Assembly: GCF_006861775.1 (NCBI RefSeq)
Contig: NZ_VDGG01000001.1
Span: 62,001 to 126,000 of the forward strand
DNA length: 64,000 bases
Direction of reading: 5' to 3'
Origin: Psychrobacillus soli
GTDB taxonomy: Bacteria > Bacillota > Bacilli > Bacillales_A > Planococcaceae
The position numbers and the translations under genes were made by a program. A model generated the notes under the pieces. That model was not told the DNA's origin. It saw only the letters and a list, made by a program, of their open reading frames with translations, and searched no databases. Shown here piece after piece: positions 18,770-28,188 of this stretch; position 1 is the stretch's first letter, and the number at the start of each line of letters is the position of its first letter.

Positions 18770-19287
18770 TTAGTATTTGTTGCATTTTGTGAAGTAGTAT
18801 CTGTAAATAGGTGAAATTCTGCTTCCGCTATTTTAATCGTTCGATTAGCGATATCAGTACGTACATCTTTATATTATGAAAGCGTATGATAAATGTACTG
18901 AGCAGCGCCTCCTGTACGTAAAAAGAGAATACTTTCCTCTAATAGGTTTTTGTCTGTTCATGTCTTTTAATACCCCTTCAAGCCATACTTCCCCATCAAA
19001 GTTGTATCTCTCGTATTTATTGTCAATTAGTTGTACAACATTCACCACATTCTTTTTTCAGCTATTGAATCCAACTGGTAAAAAAGCAATCACTTTATTT
19101 TTATAAGGAACTGTCATCATGAACCCTTTAATAGCTGTCTCTAGATCTTCAGACTCTACTTGAAAAGTTTGAAAGTAAGCAGCTACTTCATTTCATTCAT
19201 AGACTTCATTTTGATGTAATAGAGATAGAGAGTATACAATCGGATTTCCTATTATCCCAATAATTCGCTCATTTAAATCCCTCTATA
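18770..19287 (-). pseudogene. Shikimate dehydrogenase-like pseudogene
   Basis: Minus-strand translation gives IIGNPIVYSLSLLHQN at the start (compare IGNPIxHSLSPLxHN of AroE), FMMTVPYKNKVIAF (NVTIPHK region), VNVVQLIDNKYERYNFDGE (GAVNTVV..GYNTDG) and DIANRTIKIAEAE (the NRT motif of the NADP site). Several frameshifts and in-frame stops separate these pieces. AroE reduces 3-dehydroshikimate; some relatives act on quinate. Clearly dead, and separate from any core aroE the host must have. Confidence 0.7.
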
Positions 19288-19292
19288 TCAAA

Positions 19293-20720
19293 TTAATATT
19301 GTTCTTGATTCCAAACGACTAATTTCATTTCTGTCATTTCTTCAATTGTGTATTTCAACCCTTCACGCGCATTACCACTTTCTTTGACACCTCCATATGG
19401 CATTTGATCTACTCGGTAAGTCGGAATATCATTAATCATTACACCGCCTACTTCAAGCCGCTTAGAAGCATTCATTGCCGTGTGAATATCCTTTGTGAAA
19501 ATCCCCGCTTGTAATCCATATTTTGAATCATTGATGTAGTCAATACCTTCCTCTACATTTTTAATAGAGTTAATCGTGACAATCGGCGCAAACACTTCTT
19601 GACAGGATACTTTTAAATGAGGTTCTGCACCAACGATGACAGTTGGTAACAAGATATTATTTTCAATCACACCACCAGAAATGATTTGGGCGCCCTCTTT
19701 AGCCGCTTCATCAATCCAAGCTTTTGCTCTATCCTGTTCTTTTCTAGAAATGAGTGACGATACATCTGTATTTTCATCCAACGGATCTCCCAATACTAGT
19801 TTCTCCGTTTCCTCTTTGAATTTTGCTGTAAATGCTTCAAATAAATTTTCATGAATATAAATTCTTTGAAGAGAGATACAGACTTGTCCTTGATTAGAAA
19901 ATGCACCTGTAACACATTTCGGGACGATTTTATCTATATGTACCTTATCATCTATGATAAGACCTGCATTAGAGCCTAGTTCTAATGCCACTTTCTTCAA
20001 ACCCGCTTTATTTCTAATTCCTATCCCTACTTCTGGACTTCCAGTGAAAGTAACCATGCTCACCTTATCACTTGTTACAAGCCGATCGCCGACTTTGCGT
20101 CCACTTCCAGTTACTAAGTTAAAGGTACCTTTCGGTAATCCCGCTGCCTCTAATAACTCAGCAAGAAAATAAGCTGACAAAGGAGTTTGAGATGCCGGCT
20201 TTAATACAATTGTATTCCCTGCTGCAATGGCAGGTCCTACTTTATGAGCAACTAGGTTCATTGGAAAATTAAAAGGGGTAATCGCAGCTACAACGCCGAT
20301 AGGCTCCCTTAATGTATAACCTAGCCTATCCGCCCCGTTTTTCGCAGCATCTAAAGGAATCATTTCACCATGAATGCGCTTTGCTTCTTCTGCAGCGAAC
20401 TTGTATGTTTCAATCGTTCTGTCCACTTCTCCTAAAGAGAACTTTAACGGCTTTGAAGATTCCATTGCAATAATTTGAGCGGCCTTTACTCTGTTTTCTT
20501 TTAGTAAATCAACTAATTTCTCCAGTATTTCAGCTTTTTCATAAGCTGTTAACTTTGCCATTACTTCTCGATTATTATAAGCAGCATCAATAGCAGCATC
20601 CACTTGTTTTTCAGATGCTAGAGGGATTTCTGCGATTTTCTCTTCTGTGTAAGGGGAAAATAAATCTGCATACTGTTCGGATTCAATCCATTCACCGTTA
20701 ATAAATAATTTTTTCTTCAT
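19293..20720 (-). CDS. NAD(P)-dependent aldehyde dehydrogenase
   Basis: 475 aa, full length. TPFNFPMNLVAHK with FGTF-like cofactor loop residues, catalytic Glu in KVALELGSNAG (about 245) and catalytic Cys in SNQGQVCISLQR (about 281); C-terminal YGGVKESGNAREG. Oxidises an aldehyde to the acid in the cytosol. Subfamily resembles lactaldehyde/GAPN/phosphonoacetaldehyde-type enzymes, so the substrate cannot be fixed. Last gene of the acoABCL-like operon; a natural job would be to oxidise the aldehyde released by the dehydrogenase complex. Confidence 0.9.
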   Translation of the reverse strand: MKKKLFINGEWIESEQYADLFSPYTEEKIAEIPLASEKQVDAAIDAAYNNREVMAKLTAYEKAEILEKLVDLLKENRVKAAQIIAMESSKPLKFSLGEVDRTIETYKFAAEEAKRIHGEMIPLDAAKNGADRLGYTLREPIGVVAAITPFNFPMNLVAHKVGPAIAAGNTIVLKPASQTPLSAYFLAELLEAAGLPKGTFNLVTGSGRKVGDRLVTSDKVSMVTFTGSPEVGIGIRNKAGLKKVALELGSNAGLIIDDKVHIDKIVPKCVTGAFSNQGQVCISLQRIYIHENLFEAFTAKFKEETEKLVLGDPLDENTDVSSLISRKEQDRAKAWIDEAAKEGAQIISGGVIENNILLPTVIVGAEPHLKVSCQEVFAPIVTINSIKNVEEGIDYINDSKYGLQAGIFTKDIHTAMNASKRLEVGGVMINDIPTYRVDQMPYGGVKESGNAREGLKYTIEEMTEMKLVVWNQEQY

Positions 20721-20747
20721 TCAACTTCGCCTCCTACTAGAATTTAC

Positions 20748-21500
20748 TTACCTTCCTAATACACCGCCATCTACGGGAATTAATGTACCCGTCACATAAT
20801 CGGAAGCATTTGCGGCTAAAAATAATGCAACGCCTGCAACATCTTCGGGTGTCCCCCATCTTTTAGCAGGAATTCTAGCTTCCATTTGCGGTCCTCTCAC
20901 AGGATCATTCATAAGATCCGTATTCATCGTCGTTAACATATAACCTGGCGCAATGGCATTCACTTGGATACCATACTCTGCCCACTCATTCGATAAAGAC
21001 TTTGTCAATTGCAAGACGGCCCCCTTGCTCGTAGAATACGCAACCGCATTAAAACCGCCTAATACAGAAAGAATGGAGCCCATATTAATGATTTTCCCTG
21101 ATCCCTGCTTTTTCATTTCTGTTGCTGCCAGTCTGGATAATTCAAAAACGGAAGTGACATTCAGACCCAGAATTCTATGCCAACTTTCGAGCGACACTTC
21201 AAAAGCTGGTTTTCTTTCAATTAATCCAGCACTATTAATTAAAATATCAACTGTTCCACCTAGTTTCTCCAAAGCCTCATTAAAAGACTGTCTTAAACTG
21301 TCTATATCTAATAAATTTCCTTTAACAGCATGAATTTTTGCATCATTGGCTTTTAATTTGTCGGAGATTGTAGTTATCTCATCTGAAATATCGATTACTG
21401 CAATCTCAACGCCCCCGTTATGAAAAGCCTCTACCATTGAAAATCCTAATCCTTGAGCACCACCGGTTATAATGGCTTTTTTACCACTCAAATTGAACAT
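20748..21500 (-). CDS. Short-chain dehydrogenase/reductase
   Basis: 250 aa from ATG 21500, preceded by GGAAGGTGA; a longer frame to 21545 would overlap the upstream gene. Rossmann motif TGGAQGLG near residue 12-19, NSAG at about 87, catalytic Ser in NMGSILS and YSTSK (Tyr-x-x-x-Lys), and the C-terminal TGTLIPVDGG. Closest in feel to gluconate 5-dehydrogenase/KduD-type SDRs that interconvert hydroxyl and keto groups of small sugars or acids. Part of the acoABCL-like operon, 27 bases upstream of the aldehyde dehydrogenase gene. Confidence 0.9.
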   Translation of the reverse strand: MFNLSGKKAIITGGAQGLGFSMVEAFHNGGVEIAVIDISDEITTISDKLKANDAKIHAVKGNLLDIDSLRQSFNEALEKLGGTVDILINSAGLIERKPAFEVSLESWHRILGLNVTSVFELSRLAATEMKKQGSGKIINMGSILSVLGGFNAVAYSTSKGAVLQLTKSLSNEWAEYGIQVNAIAPGYMLTTMNTDLMNDPVRGPQMEARIPAKRWGTPEDVAGVALFLAANASDYVTGTLIPVDGGVLGR

Positions 21501-21522
21501 GGGGTCACCTTCCTTGTTTTGA

Positions 21523-22905
21523 TTAAGAATGAATTCCTTTACCAATTAACGCATTTGCCGACTCCATTAATACTTCTGAGAGAGAAGGATGAGGCTGAAC
21601 CATTTGTGCAAGCTCGTCAACAGTTCCTTCCAGATACATATAAGCCGAGGATTGACCAATTATCTCCGTGACATGAGCGCCTACCATCACAACGCCCACT
21701 ATCTCACCATACTTCTCATCGATCATCACTTTGGAAAATCCTTCTGTTTCACCCATTGTCAATGCTTTTCCATTACCTGAAAAAGAATATTTATTTACCT
21801 TATACATAATTCCTTTTTCTTTCAGTTCTGCTTCACTCATTCCCACGCTAGCAACTTGCGGATTTGTATAAATACAGCGAGGCATCACTTTGTAATTCAT
21901 CTTTTCTTTTTCTTCATCTAAATTCTCGACAGCTGTTAACCCCTCGGCGCTGGCTACATGCGCTAATTGTAGTCCCCCGATCACGTCACCTACAGCAAAA
22001 TAATCTTTTTCACTCGTTTCAAGATAATCATTTACTGCGAGATATCTGCCATTCATTTTAAGACCCAGTTCAGAAACGGCAGAGAGATTAGGTTTACGAC
22101 CGACTGCTAGTAGTATTTGATCCGCTTTCAGGTCCTCTGTTTTTCCTTCTTGCGAAACAATACGTACCATCTTTTCATGATTACTTTCTTGAATGGATGC
22201 TACTTGATAGTTCGTTAACACCTTAATTCCTTTTTTCTTTAAGCTTTTGAGCAATATTTTTGAAGCGTCTTCATCTTCTGTTGGTATAATTCTATTGCCA
22301 AGTTCAACAATTGTGACCGCTGTTTTTAAACTGGCAAAGATGTTAGCAAACTCTACCCCGATAATACCACCGCCTACAATCACAATCGATTGAGGTATTT
22401 CCGTGATGTCAAAAATCGTATCGGTTGTGTGATAATTCGCAGTCTCAAGGCCGCTAATCGGCGGCACAACAGGCTGGCTACCTGTCGCAATGATGATTTT
22501 CTTACCAGTAAGTTGTTTTGACTCATTTCCGAATTGAACAGTTACTTTTTTAGCGGCATGAATGGTGCCATATCCATTGTAGACGTCAATTTTCCCATTT
22601 CTTAATAAGTGGTCAATACCGCTTCGTAAAGTAGCAATCACTTGATCTTTACGCGCAAACATCTCTTCCAATGATAAAGTTAGATTATCTGTTTTAATTC
22701 CCCAGTTTTGCGCTTTTTCAATGGTTTCTATAATTTCTGCATGCTTTAATAATGTTTTAGAGGGAATACACCCCCTATTCAGACATGTCCCACCTAAATG
22801 ATTTGCTTCCACAAGCGCTGTCCGCTTACCATTTTTGGCAGCTCTAAGCGCGGCAACGTATCCACCTGGACCGCCGCCGACAATTATCACATCATACAAC
22901 GTCAT
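21523..22905 (-). CDS. Dihydrolipoamide dehydrogenase (E3)
   Basis: 460 aa. FAD site VGGGPGGYVAALRA, redox disulfide GGTCLNRGCIPSK (Cys 41 and 46), NAD site VGGGIIGVEFANI and the C-terminal HPSLSEVLMES with the catalytic His. Reoxidises the lipoyl arm of the E2 subunit encoded 12 bases upstream, passing electrons to NAD+. AcoL-type partner of a dedicated complex rather than the housekeeping E3. Confidence 0.95.
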   Translation of the reverse strand: MTLYDVIIVGGGPGGYVAALRAAKNGKRTALVEANHLGGTCLNRGCIPSKTLLKHAEIIETIEKAQNWGIKTDNLTLSLEEMFARKDQVIATLRSGIDHLLRNGKIDVYNGYGTIHAAKKVTVQFGNESKQLTGKKIIIATGSQPVVPPISGLETANYHTTDTIFDITEIPQSIVIVGGGIIGVEFANIFASLKTAVTIVELGNRIIPTEDEDASKILLKSLKKKGIKVLTNYQVASIQESNHEKMVRIVSQEGKTEDLKADQILLAVGRKPNLSAVSELGLKMNGRYLAVNDYLETSEKDYFAVGDVIGGLQLAHVASAEGLTAVENLDEEKEKMNYKVMPRCIYTNPQVASVGMSEAELKEKGIMYKVNKYSFSGNGKALTMGETEGFSKVMIDEKYGEIVGVVMVGAHVTEIIGQSSAYMYLEGTVDELAQMVQPHPSLSEVLMESANALIGKGIHS

Positions 22906-22917
22906 GCTGTCACCGCC

Positions 22918-24246
22918 TTATATCATTAATTTGAATGGATTTTCTAGTACATCTTTTAAGTCTGTTAAGAACGCAGCAGCCGGTGCGCCGTCAATAATTC
23001 GGTGATCGAAAGATAAACTTAAATTCATCATGGATCGAATCGCTAATTCGTCATTTACAACGACCGTTTTTTTCTGAATACGTCCTATGCCTAAGATAGC
23101 AGCATTTGGACTATTAATAATCGGTGTAAACCCATCAATGGCGTACATTCCTAAATTACTAATTGTAAATGTGCTCCCCTGCATATCATCAGGGGAAAGT
23201 TTTCCATCGCGGGCCTGCTTTCCAATACCCTTAGCTTCACTTGTAATAGCCGCCAGACCTTTTTGATCTACATTTCTAAGTACCGGAACGACTAAGCCAT
23301 CCGGTACCGCCACAGCCATACCTATATTTACATGCGAATGATAGACAATCTCTTGTCCCTCTAATGAAATATTTATATTGGGGTTTTGTTTTAAAGCAAA
23401 TGCCGTTGCCTTAATCAAAATTTCATTAAAAGAAATTCTTAAACCTTCCACTTTTTCAATAATCGGCAGCAAATCCTGACGAAGAGCTACGCAATTCGTC
23501 ATATCTATTTCTGATAAAAGTGTTACATGCGGAGCTGTATAAGCACTTGCCGAAATTCTATCCGCAATCACTTTACGCATACCTTTAAACGGCATCCGCT
23601 TGTCTGCTAAAACCATCACCTTTTCATTCGTAACAGGTGTGGAAACAAGATCCTCTTTACGAATTTTCCCATGTGAACCTGTTCCCTCGATCTGTTTGTA
23701 ATCGATGCCTTGATCATCTGCGATTTTCTTTGCCAATGGAGTAATTCGCTTTGTATCCTGTTGTTGCAAATAATTTTCAACGTCAATTTTTTGAATTCGC
23801 CCCAATGGACCAGAGCCAGCAATATCATATAGATTAAGTTGGCTTTCTTCGGCCAGTTTTCTTGCAGCCGGCGTTCTTCTAATTTTATCGCATGCCCATA
23901 CAGATACTTCGTTTATTGCTGTTGTTTCATTCACCGTTTGTTCTAGTTTTTCTCCAAATGCTTTAGTAGATTTTGACAAATCGTCCCCCAATCCTTCAGC
24001 ACTTTCACCTTCATCACCGAGATAAGCAACGACCTCATGCACTTTTACCGCTGTTCCCGCATCATACAATGTTTTCAACAAAACGCCTGTTGTCTCCGCC
24101 TCAATTTCCATGACAATTTTATCCGTTTGGATTTCTGCGATAGGATCCCCATCTTCTACCAGTTCACCAACCTGGACTAACCAGGAGACAATCGTCCCTT
24201 CTTCCATTGTTGCTCCCAATTTAGGCATAACGACTTCTGATGCCAT
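22918..24246 (-). CDS. Lipoyl acyltransferase E2 of an acetoin/2-oxoacid dehydrogenase complex
   Basis: 442 aa. Lipoyl domain at 1-76 with the modified Lys 43 in QTDKIVME. Two peripheral subunit-binding domains follow: RRTPAARKLAEE...GSGPLGRI (about 122-157) and ITPLAKKIADDQ...GTGSHGKIRKEDL (about 168-202). The catalytic domain (about 215-442) ends with SFDHRIIDGAPAAAFL containing the active His. It accepts the acyl group from E1 and gives acyl-CoA; for acetoin the products would be acetyl-CoA plus acetaldehyde. The paired E3-binding domains are less common than a single one. Lies in the order E1alpha-E1beta-E2-E3. Confidence 0.93.
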   Translation of the reverse strand: MASEVVMPKLGATMEEGTIVSWLVQVGELVEDGDPIAEIQTDKIVMEIEAETTGVLLKTLYDAGTAVKVHEVVAYLGDEGESAEGLGDDLSKSTKAFGEKLEQTVNETTAINEVSVWACDKIRRTPAARKLAEESQLNLYDIAGSGPLGRIQKIDVENYLQQQDTKRITPLAKKIADDQGIDYKQIEGTGSHGKIRKEDLVSTPVTNEKVMVLADKRMPFKGMRKVIADRISASAYTAPHVTLLSEIDMTNCVALRQDLLPIIEKVEGLRISFNEILIKATAFALKQNPNINISLEGQEIVYHSHVNIGMAVAVPDGLVVPVLRNVDQKGLAAITSEAKGIGKQARDGKLSPDDMQGSTFTISNLGMYAIDGFTPIINSPNAAILGIGRIQKKTVVVNDELAIRSMMNLSLSFDHRIIDGAPAAAFLTDLKDVLENPFKLMI

Positions 24247-24257
24247 ACGAACACCTC

Positions 24258-25250
24258 CTACTTATTCATTAGTTTTTTACATTCTTGTACGATGTCATCT
24301 ACTTGTGGAACTGCCGCTTTTTCTAATACCGGATTGTATGGAATTGGGGTAGCTAGCCCACCTAAACGTCTAATTGGTGCATCCAAGTAATCAAAGACAT
24401 CACTTTCTGCAATCATACTTACGATTTCCGCACCATATCCGCTTCTTTTTACTGCTTCATAGACAACAAGGACTCGGCTTGTTTTCTTAACCGATTCCAA
24501 AATTGTCGCTGTATCCAGAGGTACTAACGTACGCGGATCAATGACTTCCACACTAATTCCTTCTTTTTCAAGTTCCACCGCTGCTTCAAGTGCTTTATTT
24601 ACCATAATCGCTGTCGCTACAATTGTAATATCTGAGCCTTCTTTTTTTATATCTGCTTGACCCAACGGAATCTCGTAGTCTTCTTCCGGCACTTCCCCTT
24701 TAGTATTATAAAGAAGCTTATGCTCGTAAAATAACACCGGATTATTGTCTTTAATCGCAGCTTTCATTAACCCTTTCGCATCATAAGCATTTGATGGCTG
24801 TACAACTTTCAAGCCTGGCACATGTGTCATCCACGCTTCTAAACTTTGGGAGTGCTGTGCAGCAAACCCTGCACCTGAACCCCCTGGAAGTCTTATGACG
24901 ATAGGAACTTGCGCCTTACCACCGTACATATAACGTGTTTTAGCCGCCTGATTCACAATATTATCCATCGCAATCATAATAAAGTCTGAAAACTGAATCT
25001 CCAAAATAGGTCGCATGCCCGTCATCGCCGCACCAACTGCACATCCACTAATAGCAGCTTCAGAAATAGGGGTATTTCGTACCCGTTCCGGACCAAATTC
25101 TTCAATCATGCCATTTGTTAAACCGAAAGCGCCCCCATAAATACCGATATCTTCACCCATAATGAAAACGTTGTCATCCTTGCGCATCTCCTGACTCATC
25201 GCTTCTCTAATTGCTTCTAAATACGTAACTTCTCTCATGCTCCTCATCAC
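24258..25250 (-). CDS. E1 beta subunit of acetoin/2-oxoacid dehydrogenase
   Basis: 330 aa transketolase-like beta subunit: [51 protein letters not shown] and the C-terminal [16 protein letters not shown] end. Pairs with E1 alpha to bind thiamine diphosphate. Spaced seven bases from the alpha gene. Substrate could be acetoin (AcoB) or a 2-oxoacid. Confidence 0.93.
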   Translation of the reverse strand: MMRSMREVTYLEAIREAMSQEMRKDDNVFIMGEDIGIYGGAFGLTNGMIEEFGPERVRNTPISEAAISGCAVGAAMTGMRPILEIQFSDFIMIAMDNIVNQAAKTRYMYGGKAQVPIVIRLPGGSGAGFAAQHSQSLEAWMTHVPGLKVVQPSNAYDAKGLMKAAIKDNNPVLFYEHKLLYNTKGEVPEEDYEIPLGQADIKKEGSDITIVATAIMVNKALEAAVELEKEGISVEVIDPRTLVPLDTATILESVKKTSRVLVVYEAVKRSGYGAEIVSMIAESDVFDYLDAPIRRLGGLATPIPYNPVLEKAAVPQVDDIVQECKKLMNK

Positions 25251-25257
25251 CTTTCAA

Positions 25258-26241
25258 TTATGCAAAAATATCGTTCATTAAAGTATCTAGACTTGGTTCC
25301 TTACTGTTCTCTGCGAATTTTACTGCCTCATCCATTTCTGCTTGAACTTTTTTATCTAACGCTTCGTATTCTTCTTCCATTAGGATGTTTTCTGCAACGA
25401 GTTGCTCTTTGAATGATGCAATTGGATCTCTCATTTGTCTCCACTCTTTTTCTTCAACCCGTGTCCGATACTTTCTCGCATCGCTTCGTGAATGCCCTCT
25501 CCATCTATATGTGTGCGCTTCGATTAACGTAGGACCTTTCCCTTCTCTTGCTCTTGCAACTGCTCTTTCCGTCGCTTCGGCAACTTCCAGTACATTATTG
25601 CCATCAATTGTTTCACTTGGGATGCCGTAAGCTGCACCACGGTCGGCGATGTTTGCAATATTGGTCATTTCTTTTATGGAACCTGACATGCCGTATAAAT
25701 TGTTTTCACAGAAGAACACAACAGGAAGATCCCAAACGGATGCCAAGTTAATGGCTTCATGGAAAGCGCCTTCATTTGTCGCCCCGTCACCGAAGAATGA
25801 CACAACAACATAACCTAGATTTTTCATTTTTGACGTTAAAGCTGCGCCTGTTGCCAAAGGTAAACCTGCAGCAACAATCCCGTTCGCACCTAGATTCCCT
25901 ACATCCAAGTCAGCGATATGCATCGAACCGCCCTTGCCTTTACAATAACCAGTTTCTTTTCCGAGTAGCTCGGCCATCATACCCTTGACCTTCGTTCCTT
26001 TCGCCAAGCTATGGCCATGACCACGGTGAGTACTCGTGATTTTATCTTCATTTGTTAATGGTACGCATGCACCGACTGCTGTTGCTTCCTGTCCGATACA
26101 TAAATGCATCGTCCCATGAATTCTTCCTTGTTGAAAGAGTTTTTCTACTGTTTCTTCAAAGCTTCTAATTACCATCATGTCGTATAACATTGTTTTTAGT
26201 TGCTCTGGTGAATGAGATGTTTCTTTAATCGAGATGGACAT
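25258..26241 (-). CDS. E1 alpha subunit of acetoin/2-oxoacid dehydrogenase
   Basis: 327 aa. Thiamine diphosphate motif FGDGATNEGAFHEAINLA ... CENN, and THRGHGHSLAKG, HTYRWRGHSRSD, all typical of AcoA/PDH-alpha. First gene of the operon; GGAGGT precedes ATG 26241. A near-consensus sigma-54 promoter lies 50-65 bases upstream, with motifs for the divergently encoded activator beyond it, the usual arrangement for aco operons. The acetoin assignment is by context and subunit size, not proof. Confidence 0.93.
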   Translation of the reverse strand: MSISIKETSHSPEQLKTMLYDMMVIRSFEETVEKLFQQGRIHGTMHLCIGQEATAVGACVPLTNEDKITSTHRGHGHSLAKGTKVKGMMAELLGKETGYCKGKGGSMHIADLDVGNLGANGIVAAGLPLATGAALTSKMKNLGYVVVSFFGDGATNEGAFHEAINLASVWDLPVVFFCENNLYGMSGSIKEMTNIANIADRGAAYGIPSETIDGNNVLEVAEATERAVARAREGKGPTLIEAHTYRWRGHSRSDARKYRTRVEEKEWRQMRDPIASFKEQLVAENILMEEEYEALDKKVQAEMDEAVKFAENSKEPSLDTLMNDIFA

Positions 26242-26290
26242 ATATTTACCTCCTACATTTTCTTTTTAATTTTATCAATTATTATATAAT

Positions 26291-26306
26291 GCAATTTCCG
26301 TGCCAA
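26291..26306 (-). promoter_or_regulatory. Sigma-54 promoter of the aco-like operon
   Basis: Minus strand TTGGCACGGAAATTGC fits the -24/-12 consensus TTGGCACN5TTGC exactly, about 50 bases before ATG 26241. Confidence 0.9.
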
Positions 26307-26344
26307 CTTTTTAATCCTTGTTTATCTACTTTCTCAATACAAAA

Positions 26345-26402
26345 TGATGTATAATCGATGAAAATGATGCAAAATATCATCGTTTTTCAAAATGTGATGC
26401 AG
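26345..26402. promoter_or_regulatory. Predicted activator sites (TGATGCA motifs)
   Basis: TGATGTA, TGATGCAAAA...ATCATCG and GTGATGCAG lie 40-110 bases upstream of the sigma-54 promoter and next to the activator gene. The same TGATGCA word recurs upstream of two other sigma-54 promoters in this island. Confidence 0.55.
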
Positions 26403-26414
26403 AGAGGAAAAACT

Positions 26415-28073
26415 ATGAAGAATTTACTTACTAAAATCAATGTCATCGGTGTCCTCATATTAAATAAGAAAGGAGATCTTTTGTTTTCCAATGCATTAGC
26501 CAAAAATTATAATTACTATTTAGAGGATATTGTGGAGACAATTTTGAAAGGTGCTCACTCTTTTAGCTTGATAAATTATCCAGCCGAAGTTACAAGCTTT
26601 ACGGAAGATAATCAAATTGTGGTTTTAATTAACCCGATGAATGAATTAGTTAGATTAAAAAAGGAAACGGAATCCCTCCAAAGTGTAAGAAATGAATTAA
26701 ATGAAGTGATCAATTCCTCCATTGATGGTATCGTTATTTCCGATAAAGATGGAATTATCATTCACCAAAACCCATCGTATGAACAAATTACTGGCTTATC
26801 AGCAAAAGATTGCATTGGCCGGAGTTTAAAAGAACTAGAAGACGAAAACGTAATTGATGCTTCAGCATCTTTAAAAGCTTTGTCTGAAAATAAAGAAGTC
26901 ACCATTATTCAAAAAATCAGTACAGGGTCTACCGTTCTTGTTTCTGCCGCTCCCATACGAAACAAAAATGGTGAAATTGAGAAAATCGTTAATAATGTCA
27001 GAGATCTGACACTTCTCAATACACTTGAATCAGAAATTCTGCAATTAGAACAACAAAACCAGAAAATTCATCAAGAGTTGGAATTACTGAAGGGACAGAA
27101 TGATCCGAAGCTATCTATTATCGCTCATTCGGATATGATGAAAGATGTACTGGAACGAGCATTGAGAGTAGCACAAATCGATTCTGGCATTCTCATTCAA
27201 GGCGCTTCAGGTGTAGGTAAGGAAAAGATTGTTGAATTAATACATCGTCATAGTATTAGAAAAGACTACCCATTAATTAAAATTAATTGTGGTGCGTTAC
27301 CGGAATCACTATTGGAGTCGGAATTATTCGGTTATGAATCTGGCTCTTTCACGGGTGCCAACCAAAAAGGGAAAGCAGGATTGTTTGAAGCTGCTAATAA
27401 AGGTACAATATTTTTAGATGAGATTGGGGAGATGCCACTTCCATTACAAGTTAAACTACTACGGGTGCTGCAAGAACATGAAATTACGCGCGTGGGAGGA
27501 ACAAAACCGACCCCTGTGGATATTCGAATTATTGCTGCAACACACCGAGATTTGTCCGAGATGATTGCAAACGGAATGTTTAGAGAGGACTTATACTATC
27601 GCCTCAACGTCATTCCTATTACAATTCCAGCACTAAAAGAAAGAAAAGATGATATCATTCCGCTCATTTACCATTTCTTAAATGGAATTAACCATAAGTA
27701 CGGACTCAACCGAAAATTTTCAATTGATGCTTTAAATTCCTTTGCTAACTATGACTGGCCTGGTAATGTTCGTGAGCTACAAAATTTAGTTGAGAGAATC
27801 GCTTTAATGAGCGTCAATTCTGAAATAGACATTAATGATTTACAAAAAGAACTCCAATTTAATAGAGGGGCGCAATTTAGCTTAACGGCATCCGAACCAT
27901 CAAATTATATAGATGAAGTAGAGCCGCTAAAACTCCGGATAGAGTCATTTGAGGCAAAAATCATAAAAGATACGATAGGCAACTTTCCGAGTATCCGACA
28001 GGCCGCCACCGCATTAAAAGTTGACCAATCCACACTTGTACGAAAAATGCAAAAGTATAATATTGAGAAATAA
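26415..28073 (+). CDS. Sigma-54-dependent transcriptional activator (PAS-AAA-Fis HTH)
   Basis: 552 aa from ATG 26415 (AGAGGAAA in front); the frame extends upstream without a better site. An N-terminal sensor of ~80 residues, a PAS domain (about 95-200), a short coiled coil, the AAA+ domain with Walker A GASGVGKE (about 262), the sigma-54 contact loop as GSFTGA (usual GAFTGA) near 309, Walker B TIFLDEIGEM, and a Fis-type helix-turn-helix (SIRQAATALKVDQSTLVRKM). It would bind upstream sites and use ATP to open sigma-54 promoters. It is divergent from the aco-like operon and the only such activator seen, so it likely controls all three sigma-54 promoters in the island. Confidence 0.93.
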   Translation: MKNLLTKINVIGVLILNKKGDLLFSNALAKNYNYYLEDIVETILKGAHSFSLINYPAEVTSFTEDNQIVVLINPMNELVRLKKETESLQSVRNELNEVINSSIDGIVISDKDGIIIHQNPSYEQITGLSAKDCIGRSLKELEDENVIDASASLKALSENKEVTIIQKISTGSTVLVSAAPIRNKNGEIEKIVNNVRDLTLLNTLESEILQLEQQNQKIHQELELLKGQNDPKLSIIAHSDMMKDVLERALRVAQIDSGILIQGASGVGKEKIVELIHRHSIRKDYPLIKINCGALPESLLESELFGYESGSFTGANQKGKAGLFEAANKGTIFLDEIGEMPLPLQVKLLRVLQEHEITRVGGTKPTPVDIRIIAATHRDLSEMIANGMFREDLYYRLNVIPITIPALKERKDDIIPLIYHFLNGINHKYGLNRKFSIDALNSFANYDWPGNVRELQNLVERIALMSVNSEIDINDLQKELQFNRGAQFSLTASEPSNYIDEVEPLKLRIESFEAKIIKDTIGNFPSIRQAATALKVDQSTLVRKMQKYNIEK

Positions 28074-28074
28074 A

Positions 28075-28111
28075 AAAGAACATCGTCGAAAAAGGACGAT
28101 GCTCTTTTTAC
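28075..28111 (+). terminator. Terminator of the sigma-54 activator gene
   Basis: CATCGTC/GACGATG stem extended by A/T pairs, then a T run. Confidence 0.85.
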
Positions 28112-28188
28112 TTTAACCTCCCAATAAGTTCAGAAGAAATATTGTAATAGTATCCATCAAACCGATAGTACTACTCATATTGCGACTC

